DNA from: JAHEFU01 sp041395205
GTDB taxonomy: Bacteria; 4484-113; JAFGCY01
DNA: 64,000 nucleotides
Direction of reading: 5' to 3'
Assembly: GCA_041395205.1 (NCBI GenBank)
Contig: JAWLAZ010000002.1
Span: 124,001-188,000, forward strand
The notes below the pieces were generated by a model. It ran no database searches. It saw only the letters and a program-made list of their open reading frames with translations, and was not told the origin of the DNA. Made by a program: the position numbers and the translations under genes. How positions within the stretch are numbered: position 1 is the stretch's first letter; every line of letters begins with the position of its first letter. Below are positions 1 through 7,550 of the stretch, in pieces.

Positions 1-495
1 GTGTTTATGGGCGTAGTCACCGCGGGCGCGGGCCACGAAGGCTCCTTCCAGGCCCTGGCGGCGCAGGTCGCGGGCGTAGTCCTCGGCATCGGCGCGGGTG
101 CCGGAAGTGCTGACCCAGATCAGCGCTGCCTTGCGCTCGAGGTTCAGCAGCAGGCGCGGATAGCGGCGGTTGCCGAGGAAAGTGTAGTCAATCTGCGGAT
201 CCTCACCCGTGAAGTAGAACTGGGCATAGATATTCCACTGCCAGGGCTGGTCAATGGCCGGCTCAGCCCCAGAGCTGTAGTCCAGCCGGGCATCAAAGGG
301 ACGCTCCGCGACCTGCATTGGCAGAAGCTTACCGTCCTCATTCAGGGCGACGAACAGCTGCGGTTCCGCTTCCACTTCCTGAGCAGCCACCCTGCTGAAG
401 CAGAGCATCAGCGTGGCGCAGGCGCAGGCCAGCACCAGCAGGCAGGCGATCCAGATGCGCCGGATGCGACGCTCGGGGATGGACAAGGCGGACAT
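1..495 (-). CDS. Exported protein with a SPOR-like C-terminal stretch (partial, runs off the window)
   Basis: The reading frame opens at the ATG at 495 and stays open for 165 codons to the window edge, so the C-terminus is missing. A basic N-terminus (PERRIRRIW) is followed by a hydrophobic Ala/Cys/Leu stretch at about residues 15-38, which looks like a signal peptide or anchor. Residues about 122-158 (ALIWVSTSGTRADAEDYARD, then LRRQGLEGAFVARA) resemble the peptidoglycan-binding SPOR fold (beta-alpha-beta with 'AEDYARDLRRQG'). That assignment is a pattern judgement only. The long plus-strand frame over the same bases lacks protein-like composition. The gene is divergent from the lipoprotein at 587. 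Confidence 0.7.
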   Translation of the reverse strand, partial: MSALSIPERRIRRIWIACLLVLACACATLMLCFSRVAAQEVEAEPQLFVALNEDGKLLPMQVAERPFDARLDYSSGAEPAIDQPWQWNIYAQFYFTGEDPQIDYTFLGNRRYPRLLLNLERKAALIWVSTSGTRADAEDYARDLRRQGLEGAFVARARGDYAHKH

Positions 496-574
496 CGCCT
501 TCACGTTACCACAGCCGTGATGCTCCGCTGTCGCATGGGTTCATGCCGCTAAGACCGGCTACCCGGGACTGTAT

Positions 575-580
575 TACACT
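575..580 (+). promoter_or_regulatory. -10 element TACACT, six bases before ATG
   Basis: TACACT at 575-580 is followed by six bases and the ATG at 587. A transcript starting about 7 bases after the hexamer would begin at or next to the start codon, so a leaderless mRNA is predicted. This favours ATG 587 over GTG 581. Confidence 0.5.
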
Positions 581-586
581 GTGCAG

Positions 587-1573
587 ATGCAAGCACGCAG
601 TGTCCTGGTGCGAGAAACTTGGCTGATGGCAGCGAGCCTGCTGCTGGCCTGCCTGCTCTGCACCGGTTTGAGTTCCTGCCGCAATGGCGGGGGTACCCGC
701 ACGAAGCGGGAGGTACAACGCCAGACTGACCGGATCCGCCAGAATACCTACATCCTGCGCCAGCATGTCGAGCACTGGGCCGAGCAGCATGGCGGGCTCT
801 ACCCGGATGATGCGATGCAGCTGCTGGCCGAGCTTGATCCGCAGGAGATTCCGCGCAATCCGCTCAGTGAGGGTCCGGTGCAGGCCCTGTGGATCGATGC
901 ACGCCTGGATGAGAAGCCCGGCAACTTCTGCTACATCCCTGTCTATGACGAGGACCATGCCTCGGGTTATTACCTGCTGGGCTTCGGGGAGGAGCTGGCG
1001 GGTTCCGAGGATGTGGATGACAACGGCGAGGTGGACGGCGTGATGCTCGTGCTGCAGCCGGAGGGTGCGATCCAGCCCAGCCTCGGGGATGTGCTGAGCG
1101 GCAAGCGCGGGGCCAGGCCTGCACTTTACAAGGCGCTTGACAGCATCGCGGCTGAGCTGGCAATCATCGGGGAGCATGCCGCCGATGACAACGGCAGGGT
1201 CTACCCGGAGAGTCTGGCCGGGGAAGAACCCGTGCTGCCCCTGCCTGCCAATCCCTACACGGGAGAGATGATGCGCCAGGTCGCTGTACGCGATGAAACG
1301 CGCAGCGGAAACTTCAGCTACGTGCCTTTCAGCCTGCATGGGCTGGTACGCGGCTACTACCTCGTCGGCTATGGGAGGCCGGAGACCGCGGGCCTGGATG
1401 TGGATGGCGACGGAGTCGCTGACAATGCCGTTCGCGTGCTGCAGGCCGGTCCTGATGAGATGCCGGTGCTGCATGTGCTGCTCGGGCAGAATGACGACGG
1501 GCAGAGTGTGGATGAGCCGGAGGACGGCACGGCGGACGGCGAGCCCGCGGCCGGGGACAGCGGGGCCGGCTGA
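587..1573 (+). CDS. Lipoprotein with two tandem pseudopilin-like domains
   Basis: This is a 328-aa lipoprotein. The basic N-terminus and hydrophobic stretch lead to the lipobox LSSC with Cys31. It is followed by two copies of one domain. Each has a helical start, a 'YP(D/E)' turn, a 'NP' segment, 'GNF(C/S)Y(I/V)P', 'GYYL(L/V)G(F/Y)G' and an acidic loop D-V-D-(D/G)-(N/D)-G. The copies lie at about residues 60-165 and 180-300. The GNFxYxP...GYxLxGYG pattern resembles the C-terminal sheet of type II secretion and type IV pseudopilins, but there is no prepilin cleavage site; the lipobox replaces it. The acidic loops could bind calcium (inference). The tail is acidic and low-complexity. The EamA transporter gene starts 2 bp after the stop. 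Confidence 0.75.
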   Translation: MQARSVLVRETWLMAASLLLACLLCTGLSSCRNGGGTRTKREVQRQTDRIRQNTYILRQHVEHWAEQHGGLYPDDAMQLLAELDPQEIPRNPLSEGPVQALWIDARLDEKPGNFCYIPVYDEDHASGYYLLGFGEELAGSEDVDDNGEVDGVMLVLQPEGAIQPSLGDVLSGKRGARPALYKALDSIAAELAIIGEHAADDNGRVYPESLAGEEPVLPLPANPYTGEMMRQVAVRDETRSGNFSYVPFSLHGLVRGYYLVGYGRPETAGLDVDGDGVADNAVRVLQAGPDEMPVLHVLLGQNDDGQSVDEPEDGTADGEPAAGDSGAG

Positions 1574-1575
1574 GC

Positions 1576-2433
1576 ATGCCCCTGGCTGCCCTGCTGCTGG
1601 TCCTGAGTTCGGCGCTGATCCATGCGAGCTGGAATGCGCTGGCCAAGCGCTCCACTGACAAGTTCAGCTTCATCTGGCTGGCCTTCGTGCTCAATGCACT
1701 GTGGCAGCTGCCCTATGTCATCTGGTGCTTCAGCCAGGGACTGCTGACAACGTCGGCCTGGCCCTGGTATCTGGCAACGACGCTTGCGCACAGCGGTTAC
1801 ATCTGGCTGCTCAGTGAAAGCTATCGGCTGGGGGACTACTCCCTCGCTTATCCGATCAGCCGCGGGCTGGGCGTGGCACTCGTGCCGCTCGGCGGCTGGC
1901 TCCTGCTGCATGAGCAACTCAGCCAGGGCGGGGCGGCTGGCGTGGGCCTCGTGATCGCCGGGATCCTGTTCACGGGTCTGGCGAGCAGTCTGGGCCAGGG
2001 CCGGCCCGGACCTACGGCAATCCTCGCGGCCTGCGGCACGGGAATCTGCGTGGCGGCCTACAACCTGATTGACAAGCAGGCGATGCTGGCAACGGGGATC
2101 GCTCCCCTGCCCTGGATCTCGATGATGATGGTCAGCCAGAGCCTCGTGCTGCTGCCACTGGCAATGCAGCGCCGCGAGGCCCTGCGCAGTGAACTGCGTG
2201 GCAACCTGCCTGCCGTGCTGGCCTGTGCCTTCGGCACCTTCGGCGGCTACCTGCTGGTGCTGCACGCCTTCCGCATGGCGGCGACGGCCTACGTGGTGGC
2301 CAGCCGCGAAAGCAGCATCGTGTTCTCGGTGCTGATCGGCTTCCTGCTGCTCGGTGAGCGCCAGTTCAAGCGCCGCCTGAGCGGTGCCCTGGCAATCGTC
2401 GCCGGCGTGCTGCTGATCGCCCTGTTCGGCTGA
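1576..2433 (+). CDS. EamA/DMT-superfamily inner-membrane transporter
   Basis: This 285-aa, very hydrophobic protein has about ten membrane helices arranged as two EamA repeats (about residues 5-135 and 148-284). The first opens with ALIHASWNALAKRS, and the second ends with a helix after LLGERQFKRRLSGAL, the usual 'GE' at the end of an EamA repeat. DMT proteins export or import small metabolites such as amino acids, but substrate cannot be read from sequence. The start codon lies 2 bp after the upstream lipoprotein stop, so the two are probably cotranscribed. Its stop (TGA) and the TrmL stop on the other strand are one base apart. Confidence 0.88.
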   Translation: MPLAALLLVLSSALIHASWNALAKRSTDKFSFIWLAFVLNALWQLPYVIWCFSQGLLTTSAWPWYLATTLAHSGYIWLLSESYRLGDYSLAYPISRGLGVALVPLGGWLLLHEQLSQGGAAGVGLVIAGILFTGLASSLGQGRPGPTAILAACGTGICVAAYNLIDKQAMLATGIAPLPWISMMMVSQSLVLLPLAMQRREALRSELRGNLPAVLACAFGTFGGYLLVLHAFRMAATAYVVASRESSIVFSVLIGFLLLGERQFKRRLSGALAIVAGVLLIALFG

Positions 2434-2434
2434 G

Positions 2435-2905
2435 TCAGGCCTGCTGGCGCCAGGCCTCATAGGCGGCGATGCTGACCGCGTTGGCAAGATTCAGCGAACG
2501 CACCGGTCCGTCAAGCATCGGAATCCGCAGCAGCTTGTCAGGGTATCGCTCCAGCAACCAGTCCGGCAGACCGCGTGATTCCGGACCGAAGAGCAGCCAG
2601 CTGTCCGGCGCGATCCTCGTCTCGTACAGGCTCGCAGTGGCCCTGGTCGTGAACAGACAAAGCTGTGCGTCGGTTGGCAGTTGTGCGAGGAAGGCCTCGA
2701 GGGAATCGTGCATGACCGGCGCGACATGCTGCCAGTAGTCGAGGCCGCTGCGGCGCAGCTGCTCCGCACCGAGCTGGAAACCGAGGGGATGCACCAGGTG
2801 CAGCCGTGCTCCCGTTGCCAGGCAGCTGCGTCCGATTGCCCCGGTGTTGTGGGGGATCTCCGGTTCGACGAGCACGATCTGCAGCCGGGCGGGCAGTGGC
2901 GGCAT
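2435..2905 (-). CDS. trmL: tRNA (cytidine(34)-2'-O)-methyltransferase
   Basis: This 156-aa protein is the right length for TrmL, the small SPOUT (SpoU) enzyme that 2'-O-methylates the wobble base of tRNA-Leu. Motif 1 is EPEIPHNTGAIGRSCLATGA, motif 2 is LLFGPESRGLP, and motif 3 is IPMLDGPVRSLNLANAVSIA; together they form the knotted AdoMet site. The start is the ATG at 2905. GATAAT lies exactly six bases upstream on the same strand (2912-2917), so translation is probably leaderless. There is no Shine-Dalgarno sequence. Confidence 0.93.
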   Translation of the reverse strand: MPPLPARLQIVLVEPEIPHNTGAIGRSCLATGARLHLVHPLGFQLGAEQLRRSGLDYWQHVAPVMHDSLEAFLAQLPTDAQLCLFTTRATASLYETRIAPDSWLLFGPESRGLPDWLLERYPDKLLRIPMLDGPVRSLNLANAVSIAAYEAWRQQA

Positions 2906-2911
2906 GCGGGG

Positions 2912-2917
2912 ATTATC
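2912..2917 (-). promoter_or_regulatory. -10 element GATAAT, six bases before trmL ATG
   Basis: GATAAT on the minus strand is separated by six bases from the trmL start codon, which predicts a leaderless transcript. Confidence 0.5.
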
Positions 2918-2929
2918 GCACCGGCGGGC

Positions 2930-3016
2930 TCAGTGCACCACGCGGCTGAGTGTGTAGATGATGCCGCCGAGCGTGAGCAGCAGCGAGAGAATTGAGCAGA
3001 TCGTCAGGAACTTCAT
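2930..3016 (-). CDS. 28-residue single-span membrane peptide
   Basis: A short frame of 29 codons begins at the ATG at 3016 and ends at the TGA at 2930. The product starts MKFLTICSILSLLLTLGGII and ends YTLSRVVH, so it is one membrane helix with charged ends. GAGG lies about 8 bases upstream of the ATG, a good Shine-Dalgarno. It sits in the gap between trmL and queF and reads toward trmL. I see no recognised family. It could be a real small membrane protein or a chance frame. Confidence 0.45.
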   Translation of the reverse strand: MKFLTICSILSLLLTLGGIIYTLSRVVH

Positions 3017-3131
3017 GCTGGGCCTCGTTGACAGACCCTGGATTTTACCGATGCTGAACTGAATGAAAATACAGTTAGACTGGACCTCGGGTACTGTTTG
3101 CGGGCCTGACGAGCCATACGGTGGCGGGGCC

Positions 3132-3137
3132 TATACT
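3132..3137 (+). promoter_or_regulatory. -10 element TATACT, six bases before queF ATG
   Basis: TATACT plus six bases (GCTGCG) plus ATG. The position decides the queF start and predicts a leaderless transcript. Confidence 0.55.
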
Positions 3138-3143
3138 GCTGCG

Positions 3144-3569
3144 ATGGCAGACAAGGACTACACGCAGGACCTGCAGGCGCTGGGCAGCCACACCGACTAC
3201 CCGACCAGCCCTGACATCTCGATCCTGGAATGCTTCCCCAATCCGAGCCCCGGCTCCGACTACAGCATCCGTTTCGACTGCCCGGAGTTCACGAGCATGT
3301 GCCCGGTGACCGGCCAGCCGGATTACGGCCGCTTTGAGTTCGAATACGAGCCTGATGAACTCTGCCTGGAAAGCAAGTCACTGAAGCTCTACCTGTTCAG
3401 CTTCCGCAATGAGGCCGCCTTCTGGGAGGAGCTGTCCAACAGGATCGCCGACGACCTGTTCACGCTGCTCAAGCCGCACTCCCTGACCCTGACCGGCTAC
3501 ATGAATCCGCGCGGGGCGATCAGCATCACCACCACGGTGCGCCGTGGCAGGGCTGCAGGCAGGCCTTAG
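3144..3569 (+). CDS. queF: NADPH-dependent 7-cyano-7-deazaguanine reductase QueF (type I)
   Basis: This 141-aa protein is the short, single-domain QueF that reduces preQ0 to preQ1 in queuosine biosynthesis. Visible features are the catalytic Cys53 in SMCPVTGQPD, Asp60 of the same motif, and the QueF signature ESKSLKLY at 76-83 followed by FSFRNEAAFWEE. The start is set at ATG 3144, not the upstream in-frame ATG at 3063. The family begins close to here, and TATACT (3132-3137) sits exactly six bases upstream, implying a leaderless mRNA. No other queuosine genes are in the window. The stop is 2 bp from the convergent nhaA stop. Confidence 0.94.
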   Translation: MADKDYTQDLQALGSHTDYPTSPDISILECFPNPSPGSDYSIRFDCPEFTSMCPVTGQPDYGRFEFEYEPDELCLESKSLKLYLFSFRNEAAFWEELSNRIADDLFTLLKPHSLTLTGYMNPRGAISITTTVRRGRAAGRP

Positions 3570-3571
3570 GC

Positions 3572-4930
3572 TCAGGCTGTCTCAGCGGTTCCGGACTGCG
3601 GGGACGCAGTGCGGGCCAGCATGAAATAGCCCACGAAACCGGCGATCAGGGAGGCCCCGAGGATTCCCAGCTTGGCCGTTGCCAGCAGCTCCGCGTCCGC
3701 GAAGGCCAGGTTGGCAATGAACAGGCTCATGGTGAAGCCGACGCCACAGAGCATGGCCACGCCGATGATCTGCCCCCAGCCCACCTGGTCGGGCAGTTCC
3801 GCCACGCCGAGCTTCACCGCCAGCCAGGTGAAGGCCGAGACGCCGACGAGCTTGCCGAGCAGCAGCCCACCACCGATGCCGATGGCAACGGAATGCCCGG
3901 CATGGCTGAGAGCGTCCGCGCCCAGCACCACGCCGGCATTGGCCAGTGCGAAGAGCGGCATCACGAGATAGGCGATCCAGGGCTGGAGGGCATGCTCGAT
4001 GCGCTGCAGCGGGGGCTCCACCTGGCTGCAGGCCTTCTCGAGCCCCACCACCCAGTCGTTGCCATGATGCGAGTCATGCGGCGTGTCCTCCTCGAGTTTC
4101 GTGAGCAGGCGGCGGCAGCGGCTGATGAAGTCCGGGACGCGCAGTACGCTCGTGGCCGGGATGGTCAGGGCCACGAGCACTCCGGCGATGGTGGCGTGGA
4201 TCCCGGATTCATGCACGAAGTACCAGGTACAGATCCCGACTACGGCATAGGGCAGCGGGCTGCGCACCCCGGCGCGGTTGAAGATGTAGGCCAGGGCCAG
4301 GCAGCCGGCGGCGGCCAGCAGCATGTTGCCGGCCAGGTTGCCGCTGTAGAAGAAGGCGATCACGAGCACCGCGCCGAGGTCGTCAACGATTGCCACCGCA
4401 GTCAGGAATACCTTGAGTGCCAGCGGCACGCGGCTGCCGAGCATCGCCATGATCGCCAGGGCGAAGGCGATGTCCGTCGCCATCGGGATGCCCCAGCCGT
4501 CAGTGAACTCCGTGCCGCGGTTGACGAAGGCGTAGACCAGCGCCGGGAGCAGCATCCCGCCGACCGCGGCGAAGACCGGCAGCATCGCCCGGCGTACGGT
4601 GTTCAGTTCGCCGACGAGCACCTCGCGCTTGATCTCGAGGCCCACGAGGAAGAAGAACAGCGCCATCAGGCCGTCGTTGATCCAGTGGTAGAGCGGGTGC
4701 GTCATCTCGAGCGTGCCGAACTTCACGCCGAGCTTGGTCTTCCAGAGCAGGTAGTAGCTGTCACCCCAGGGGCTGTTGGCCCAGATCAGCGCGATCACCG
4801 CGCAGGCCAGCAGCACGATCCCGCCGCTGCTTTCCATGCGCACGAAGCTCTGGAACTGGGTCTCGACCCGCTCGCGGATATGCTCCAGCCGGCCCTTGCT
4901 GTCATTCATCATGCTGTCATGTTCATGCAT
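3572..4930 (-). CDS. nhaA: Na+/H+ antiporter NhaA
   Basis: This 452-aa inner-membrane antiporter exchanges Na+ for H+. The ion-binding aspartates are present: Asp153 in MATDIAFALA (E. coli Asp133) and Asp183-Asp184 in AIVDDLGAV (E. coli Asp163/164). The pH-sensor-side motif FFLVGLEIKREVLVGEL is at about 93-109. A longer cytoplasmic loop than in E. coli (LLTKLEEDTPHDSHHG and following) lies in the middle. The start at 4930 has GAGGGGAG about 8 bases upstream, a strong Shine-Dalgarno, in contrast to the leaderless neighbours. Confidence 0.96.
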   Translation of the reverse strand: MHEHDSMMNDSKGRLEHIRERVETQFQSFVRMESSGGIVLLACAVIALIWANSPWGDSYYLLWKTKLGVKFGTLEMTHPLYHWINDGLMALFFFLVGLEIKREVLVGELNTVRRAMLPVFAAVGGMLLPALVYAFVNRGTEFTDGWGIPMATDIAFALAIMAMLGSRVPLALKVFLTAVAIVDDLGAVLVIAFFYSGNLAGNMLLAAAGCLALAYIFNRAGVRSPLPYAVVGICTWYFVHESGIHATIAGVLVALTIPATSVLRVPDFISRCRRLLTKLEEDTPHDSHHGNDWVVGLEKACSQVEPPLQRIEHALQPWIAYLVMPLFALANAGVVLGADALSHAGHSVAIGIGGGLLLGKLVGVSAFTWLAVKLGVAELPDQVGWGQIIGVAMLCGVGFTMSLFIANLAFADAELLATAKLGILGASLIAGFVGYFMLARTASPQSGTAETA

Positions 4931-4956
4931 TGCTGTACTCCCCTCAAGGATCCCAA

Positions 4957-5292
4957 TCAGCCGAATCCTTCCTCGTCGTGATCTTCATCGTCCCATCCCG
5001 TGCACAATTCGAACCAGCGATCGTGCATTGCCTGCAGGAATTCATCATCCCCAACGGGCAATCCACTGGAACTGAACAGCACACTGTCGATCCCGCAGTG
5101 TGGACAGAGTGCCGTTGCCTGGGTGTAGTCCCTGCGATCTTCTCCGCGGTCACACCACTTGCGGATTTCTCGGGGCTGGTACACCCGCAGACAATAGAAA
5201 CAGCCACAGAGGTCACTTTCCTCAAGCTGGCAATGGTGGCAACTGCTGTGCTTGTGGGCATCGGTCAGGAATCCGAAATCATATTTCTTCAA
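4957..5292 (-). CDS. Cys-rich cytoplasmic protein (CHxC / CPHCG family), function unknown
   Basis: The product carries paired metal-ligand-like cysteines: CHHC, CGCFYC and later TALCPHCGIDSVL, followed by FLQAMHDRWF. This layout matches a widespread family of small bacterial cytoplasmic proteins of unknown function and suggests a zinc ribbon. The start is uncertain. The frame is open to a GTG at 5454, but the family-like sequence begins around KKYDFGFLTDAHKH, so I chose the TTG at 5292 (111 aa); a GTG at 5322 is also possible. It lies 26 bp upstream of nhaA on the same strand and may share its transcript. Confidence 0.7.
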   Translation of the reverse strand: MKKYDFGFLTDAHKHSSCHHCQLEESDLCGCFYCLRVYQPREIRKWCDRGEDRRDYTQATALCPHCGIDSVLFSSSGLPVGDDEFLQAMHDRWFELCTGWDDEDHDEEGFG

Positions 5293-5445
5293 TCGAGTCC
5301 GGTGACCAGGCCATGCCGACACCGGTAAGGATGCAATCGCTTTGACAGGCGCAGCGATCGCGCCAGAATCACCTCTGGCATTGCTGGCAGGCCAGGCATT
5401 GGCAGGCAGCTTCCACCCCGGCTCAAGCCGGAGCTCCGATTGCCC

Positions 5446-5492
5446 GGCTGACACCTGGCCTCCGAATGCGCCAGGCTGACACCTGGCCTCCG
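5446..5492. repeat. 19-bp direct repeat, two copies
   Basis: GGCTGACACCTGGCCTCCG occurs at 5446-5464 and again at 5474-5492, a 28-bp period. It lies between the thiolase stop (5498) and the Cys-rich protein gene. It could be an operator pair or a simple duplication. No protein function is implied. Confidence 0.8.
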
Positions 5493-5497
5493 TGCTC

Positions 5498-6676
5498 CTA
5501 GGCGTCGACCTCGATCAGCACCGCATCGCCCTGGCCGCTGCCGGAGCAGATGCAGGCCACGCCCAGACCACCGCCGCGGCGGCGCAGCTCGTAAGCCAGG
5601 GTCATGATGATGCGCGCGCCGCTCATGCCGATCGGATGGCCGAAGGCCACTGCACCACCGTTGACATTCACCTTGTCAGCGTCCCACTCGAGGATCTGCC
5701 CGCAGGCCAGGGCCACGGCGGCAAAGGCCTCATTGCATTCAATCAGCTTGATGTCACTCATGCTGCGGCCCTGCTCAACAAGCAGCTTCTGCACGGCGAA
5801 GGCCGGGGCCACCGGGAACTGGTAGGGCTTCATGGCGACGTGGGCCTCGCCGAGGATGCGCGCCAGCGGCCGCTTTCCCATTTCCTTCGCGCGCTCCTCG
5901 CTGGCAACGATCAGGGCCGCACCGCCGTCGTTGACACTCGGGGCATTGCCGGCCGTGATCAGTTCCGTGCCGAGCACCGGACGGAGATTAGCCAGCACCT
6001 CGACCGTCGTGCCCGGACGCGGCTGCTCATCGCGCTCAAACACGAGGGGATCGCCCTTGCGCTGCGGGATCTCCACCGCCGTGATTTCCTCAGCGAGTCG
6101 GCCGCTGTCCATCGCATCCTGGGCCAGGGCCTGGCTGCGGGCACTGAATTCGTCGCAGGCCGCGCGGCTGATCTCATAGTCCTTGCTGATGGTGTTGCCA
6201 TGCATCGCCATGTGCACGCCCTCGAAGGCGCACCACAGGCCGTCATGGATCATCAGGTCCACGAGCTTGCCGTCACCCATGCGCCCGCCCCAGCGGTGCT
6301 GCATGTCGGCATAGGGGGCATTGCTCATGCTCTCGAAGCCGCCCGCCATGAACAGGCTGCCCTGCCCGGCGCGGATCAGCGCGTCGCAGAGCGTGACGCT
6401 GCGCATCCCGGAGGCGCAGACCTTGTTGATGGTGATGCTCGGAGTGCTTTCAGCCAGCCCGCCGCGGATCAGCGCCTGGCGGCTGGGGATCTGACCCACG
6501 CCGGCACCGAGCACATGGCCCATGATCACGTCATCAAAGGCATCCGCCGCGATTCCGTTGCGCTCAACCAGCGTCCGGATGCAGTGGGCGCCGAGATCGG
6601 GGGCGCTGATGTCCTTCAGCGTGCCGCCGAATGCGCCGATTGCGGTGCGGGTTGCGTCGATGATTACGGATGCCAT
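5498..6676 (-). CDS. Acetyl-CoA acetyltransferase (thiolase)
   Basis: This 392-aa protein is the exact usual length for biosynthetic and degradative thiolases, which condense or cleave acyl-CoA with CoA. Catalytic residues are Cys88 in NKVCASGMRSV, His347 in GHPIGMSGARI and Cys377 in CICSGSGQGDA. The last motif is normally CxGGGxG, so the central glycines are partly replaced by Ser. The start is ATG 6676, which has AGGAG about 6 bases upstream. A minus-strand TATAAT at 6714-6719 gives a leader of about 30 bases. Further upstream codons in frame lack support. Together with the acyl-CoA dehydrogenase at 30.4 kb it suggests fatty-acid oxidation. Confidence 0.94.
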   Translation of the reverse strand: MASVIIDATRTAIGAFGGTLKDISAPDLGAHCIRTLVERNGIAADAFDDVIMGHVLGAGVGQIPSRQALIRGGLAESTPSITINKVCASGMRSVTLCDALIRAGQGSLFMAGGFESMSNAPYADMQHRWGGRMGDGKLVDLMIHDGLWCAFEGVHMAMHGNTISKDYEISRAACDEFSARSQALAQDAMDSGRLAEEITAVEIPQRKGDPLVFERDEQPRPGTTVEVLANLRPVLGTELITAGNAPSVNDGGAALIVASEERAKEMGKRPLARILGEAHVAMKPYQFPVAPAFAVQKLLVEQGRSMSDIKLIECNEAFAAVALACGQILEWDADKVNVNGGAVAFGHPIGMSGARIIMTLAYELRRRGGGLGVACICSGSGQGDAVLIEVDA

Positions 6677-6713
6677 TGCGGATCTCCTAGATTCCAGGGG
6701 TTTGCTGGGACTG

Positions 6714-6719
6714 ATTATA
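6714..6719 (-). promoter_or_regulatory. -10 element TATAAT of the thiolase gene (leadered)
   Basis: A perfect TATAAT lies 37 bases before the thiolase ATG, and AGGAG lies between them. This is a conventional leadered promoter, useful as a contrast to the leaderless genes. Confidence 0.55.
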
Positions 6720-6779
6720 CCCAGCGTGTCCGGCGCTTGACCTGTCGCGGCAGGCCTGCAATATGGGATGATTAGCCTG

Positions 6780-7550
6780 ATGACAGATGCCAACTTCCGC
6801 TTCATGGCCCGCCAGCTGCTGCTGAGCGAACTGGGTGGCCAGCTCGCAGGTGAGGAGAGCGGCCTGATGCTCGGCCACGGTCCGCAGATCTGGGTCGGAA
6901 TCAGCGATATCTACGCCATGGATGATGCCGAGGAAACCGTGGATGCCTGCCGTCAGTTTGCGGCGGACACCGGCGGAAATCTCGCCGGGATGATCCTGCC
7001 CTACGAGCCGGCCATGGGCAGCAGTGAGCGGATCCGTGAACTGGACGAGATGATGTTCCTGCTGGACCTGCCGCGTCGAGAGCAGGGCGTGCCTGACAAT
7101 GTACAGACGATGTTCAGCGCCGGCAAGCATGCCGCTCCCGCCGGGCTGGAGCTGCGCCAGGCGGACTGGCAGGATGCTGAGGTGCGCAGGCTGATGGAGA
7201 ACGCTGCGGATGCCCAGGAACAGCTCGCCGGTCCGGCACTCGCCACGCATCCCGGCTGGCCGACGCTCCTGGAATGCCATACCCTGAGCCGCGATGGCAA
7301 GGTGCTGGCAGTGGCGGGCACGATTGCCACTGAGCTCTCGGAGCGGCTGTGCTACATCGTGGTGGACCCTGCCCTGCGGCGCCAGGGCCTGGGCAGGGCT
7401 CTGGTCAACAAGCTGACCCAGGCCGCGCATGAGCAGGGACGGATGCTGATGAACTGCTGGACCCAGCGCGGCGGCAAGCTGCGTTACTTCACGAGCAAGG
7501 CGGGGTTCGAGGACAAGCTCAGCATCCGCTGGTACATGCCGGAAAAGTGA
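6780..7550 (+). CDS. GNAT-family N-acetyltransferase
   Basis: This 256-aa protein has an uncharacterised N-terminal half and a C-terminal GNAT domain. The acetyl-CoA pyrophosphate loop is RRQGLGRAL, preceded by the beta-4 strand CYIVVDPALR and followed by the usual helix. The C-terminal 'YFTSKAGFEDK...RWYMPEK' matches the end of GNAT folds. Start: ATG 6780 is preferred over ATG 6768. TTGACC (6737-6742) and AATATG (6760-6765) with 17-bp spacing would place the transcript start after 6768. Substrate unknown. Its stop and the LptC stop form TGATCA with no gap. Confidence 0.85.
   Translation: MTDANFRFMARQLLLSELGGQLAGEESGLMLGHGPQIWVGISDIYAMDDAEETVDACRQFAADTGGNLAGMILPYEPAMGSSERIRELDEMMFLLDLPRREQGVPDNVQTMFSAGKHAAPAGLELRQADWQDAEVRRLMENAADAQEQLAGPALATHPGWPTLLECHTLSRDGKVLAVAGTIATELSERLCYIVVDPALRRQGLGRALVNKLTQAAHEQGRMLMNCWTQRGGKLRYFTSKAGFEDKLSIRWYMPEK

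Noticed and set aside
1..552. 183-codon plus-strand frame at the left edge
   Set aside because: The opposite strand encodes a protein with a signal peptide and natural composition; the plus frame has none.
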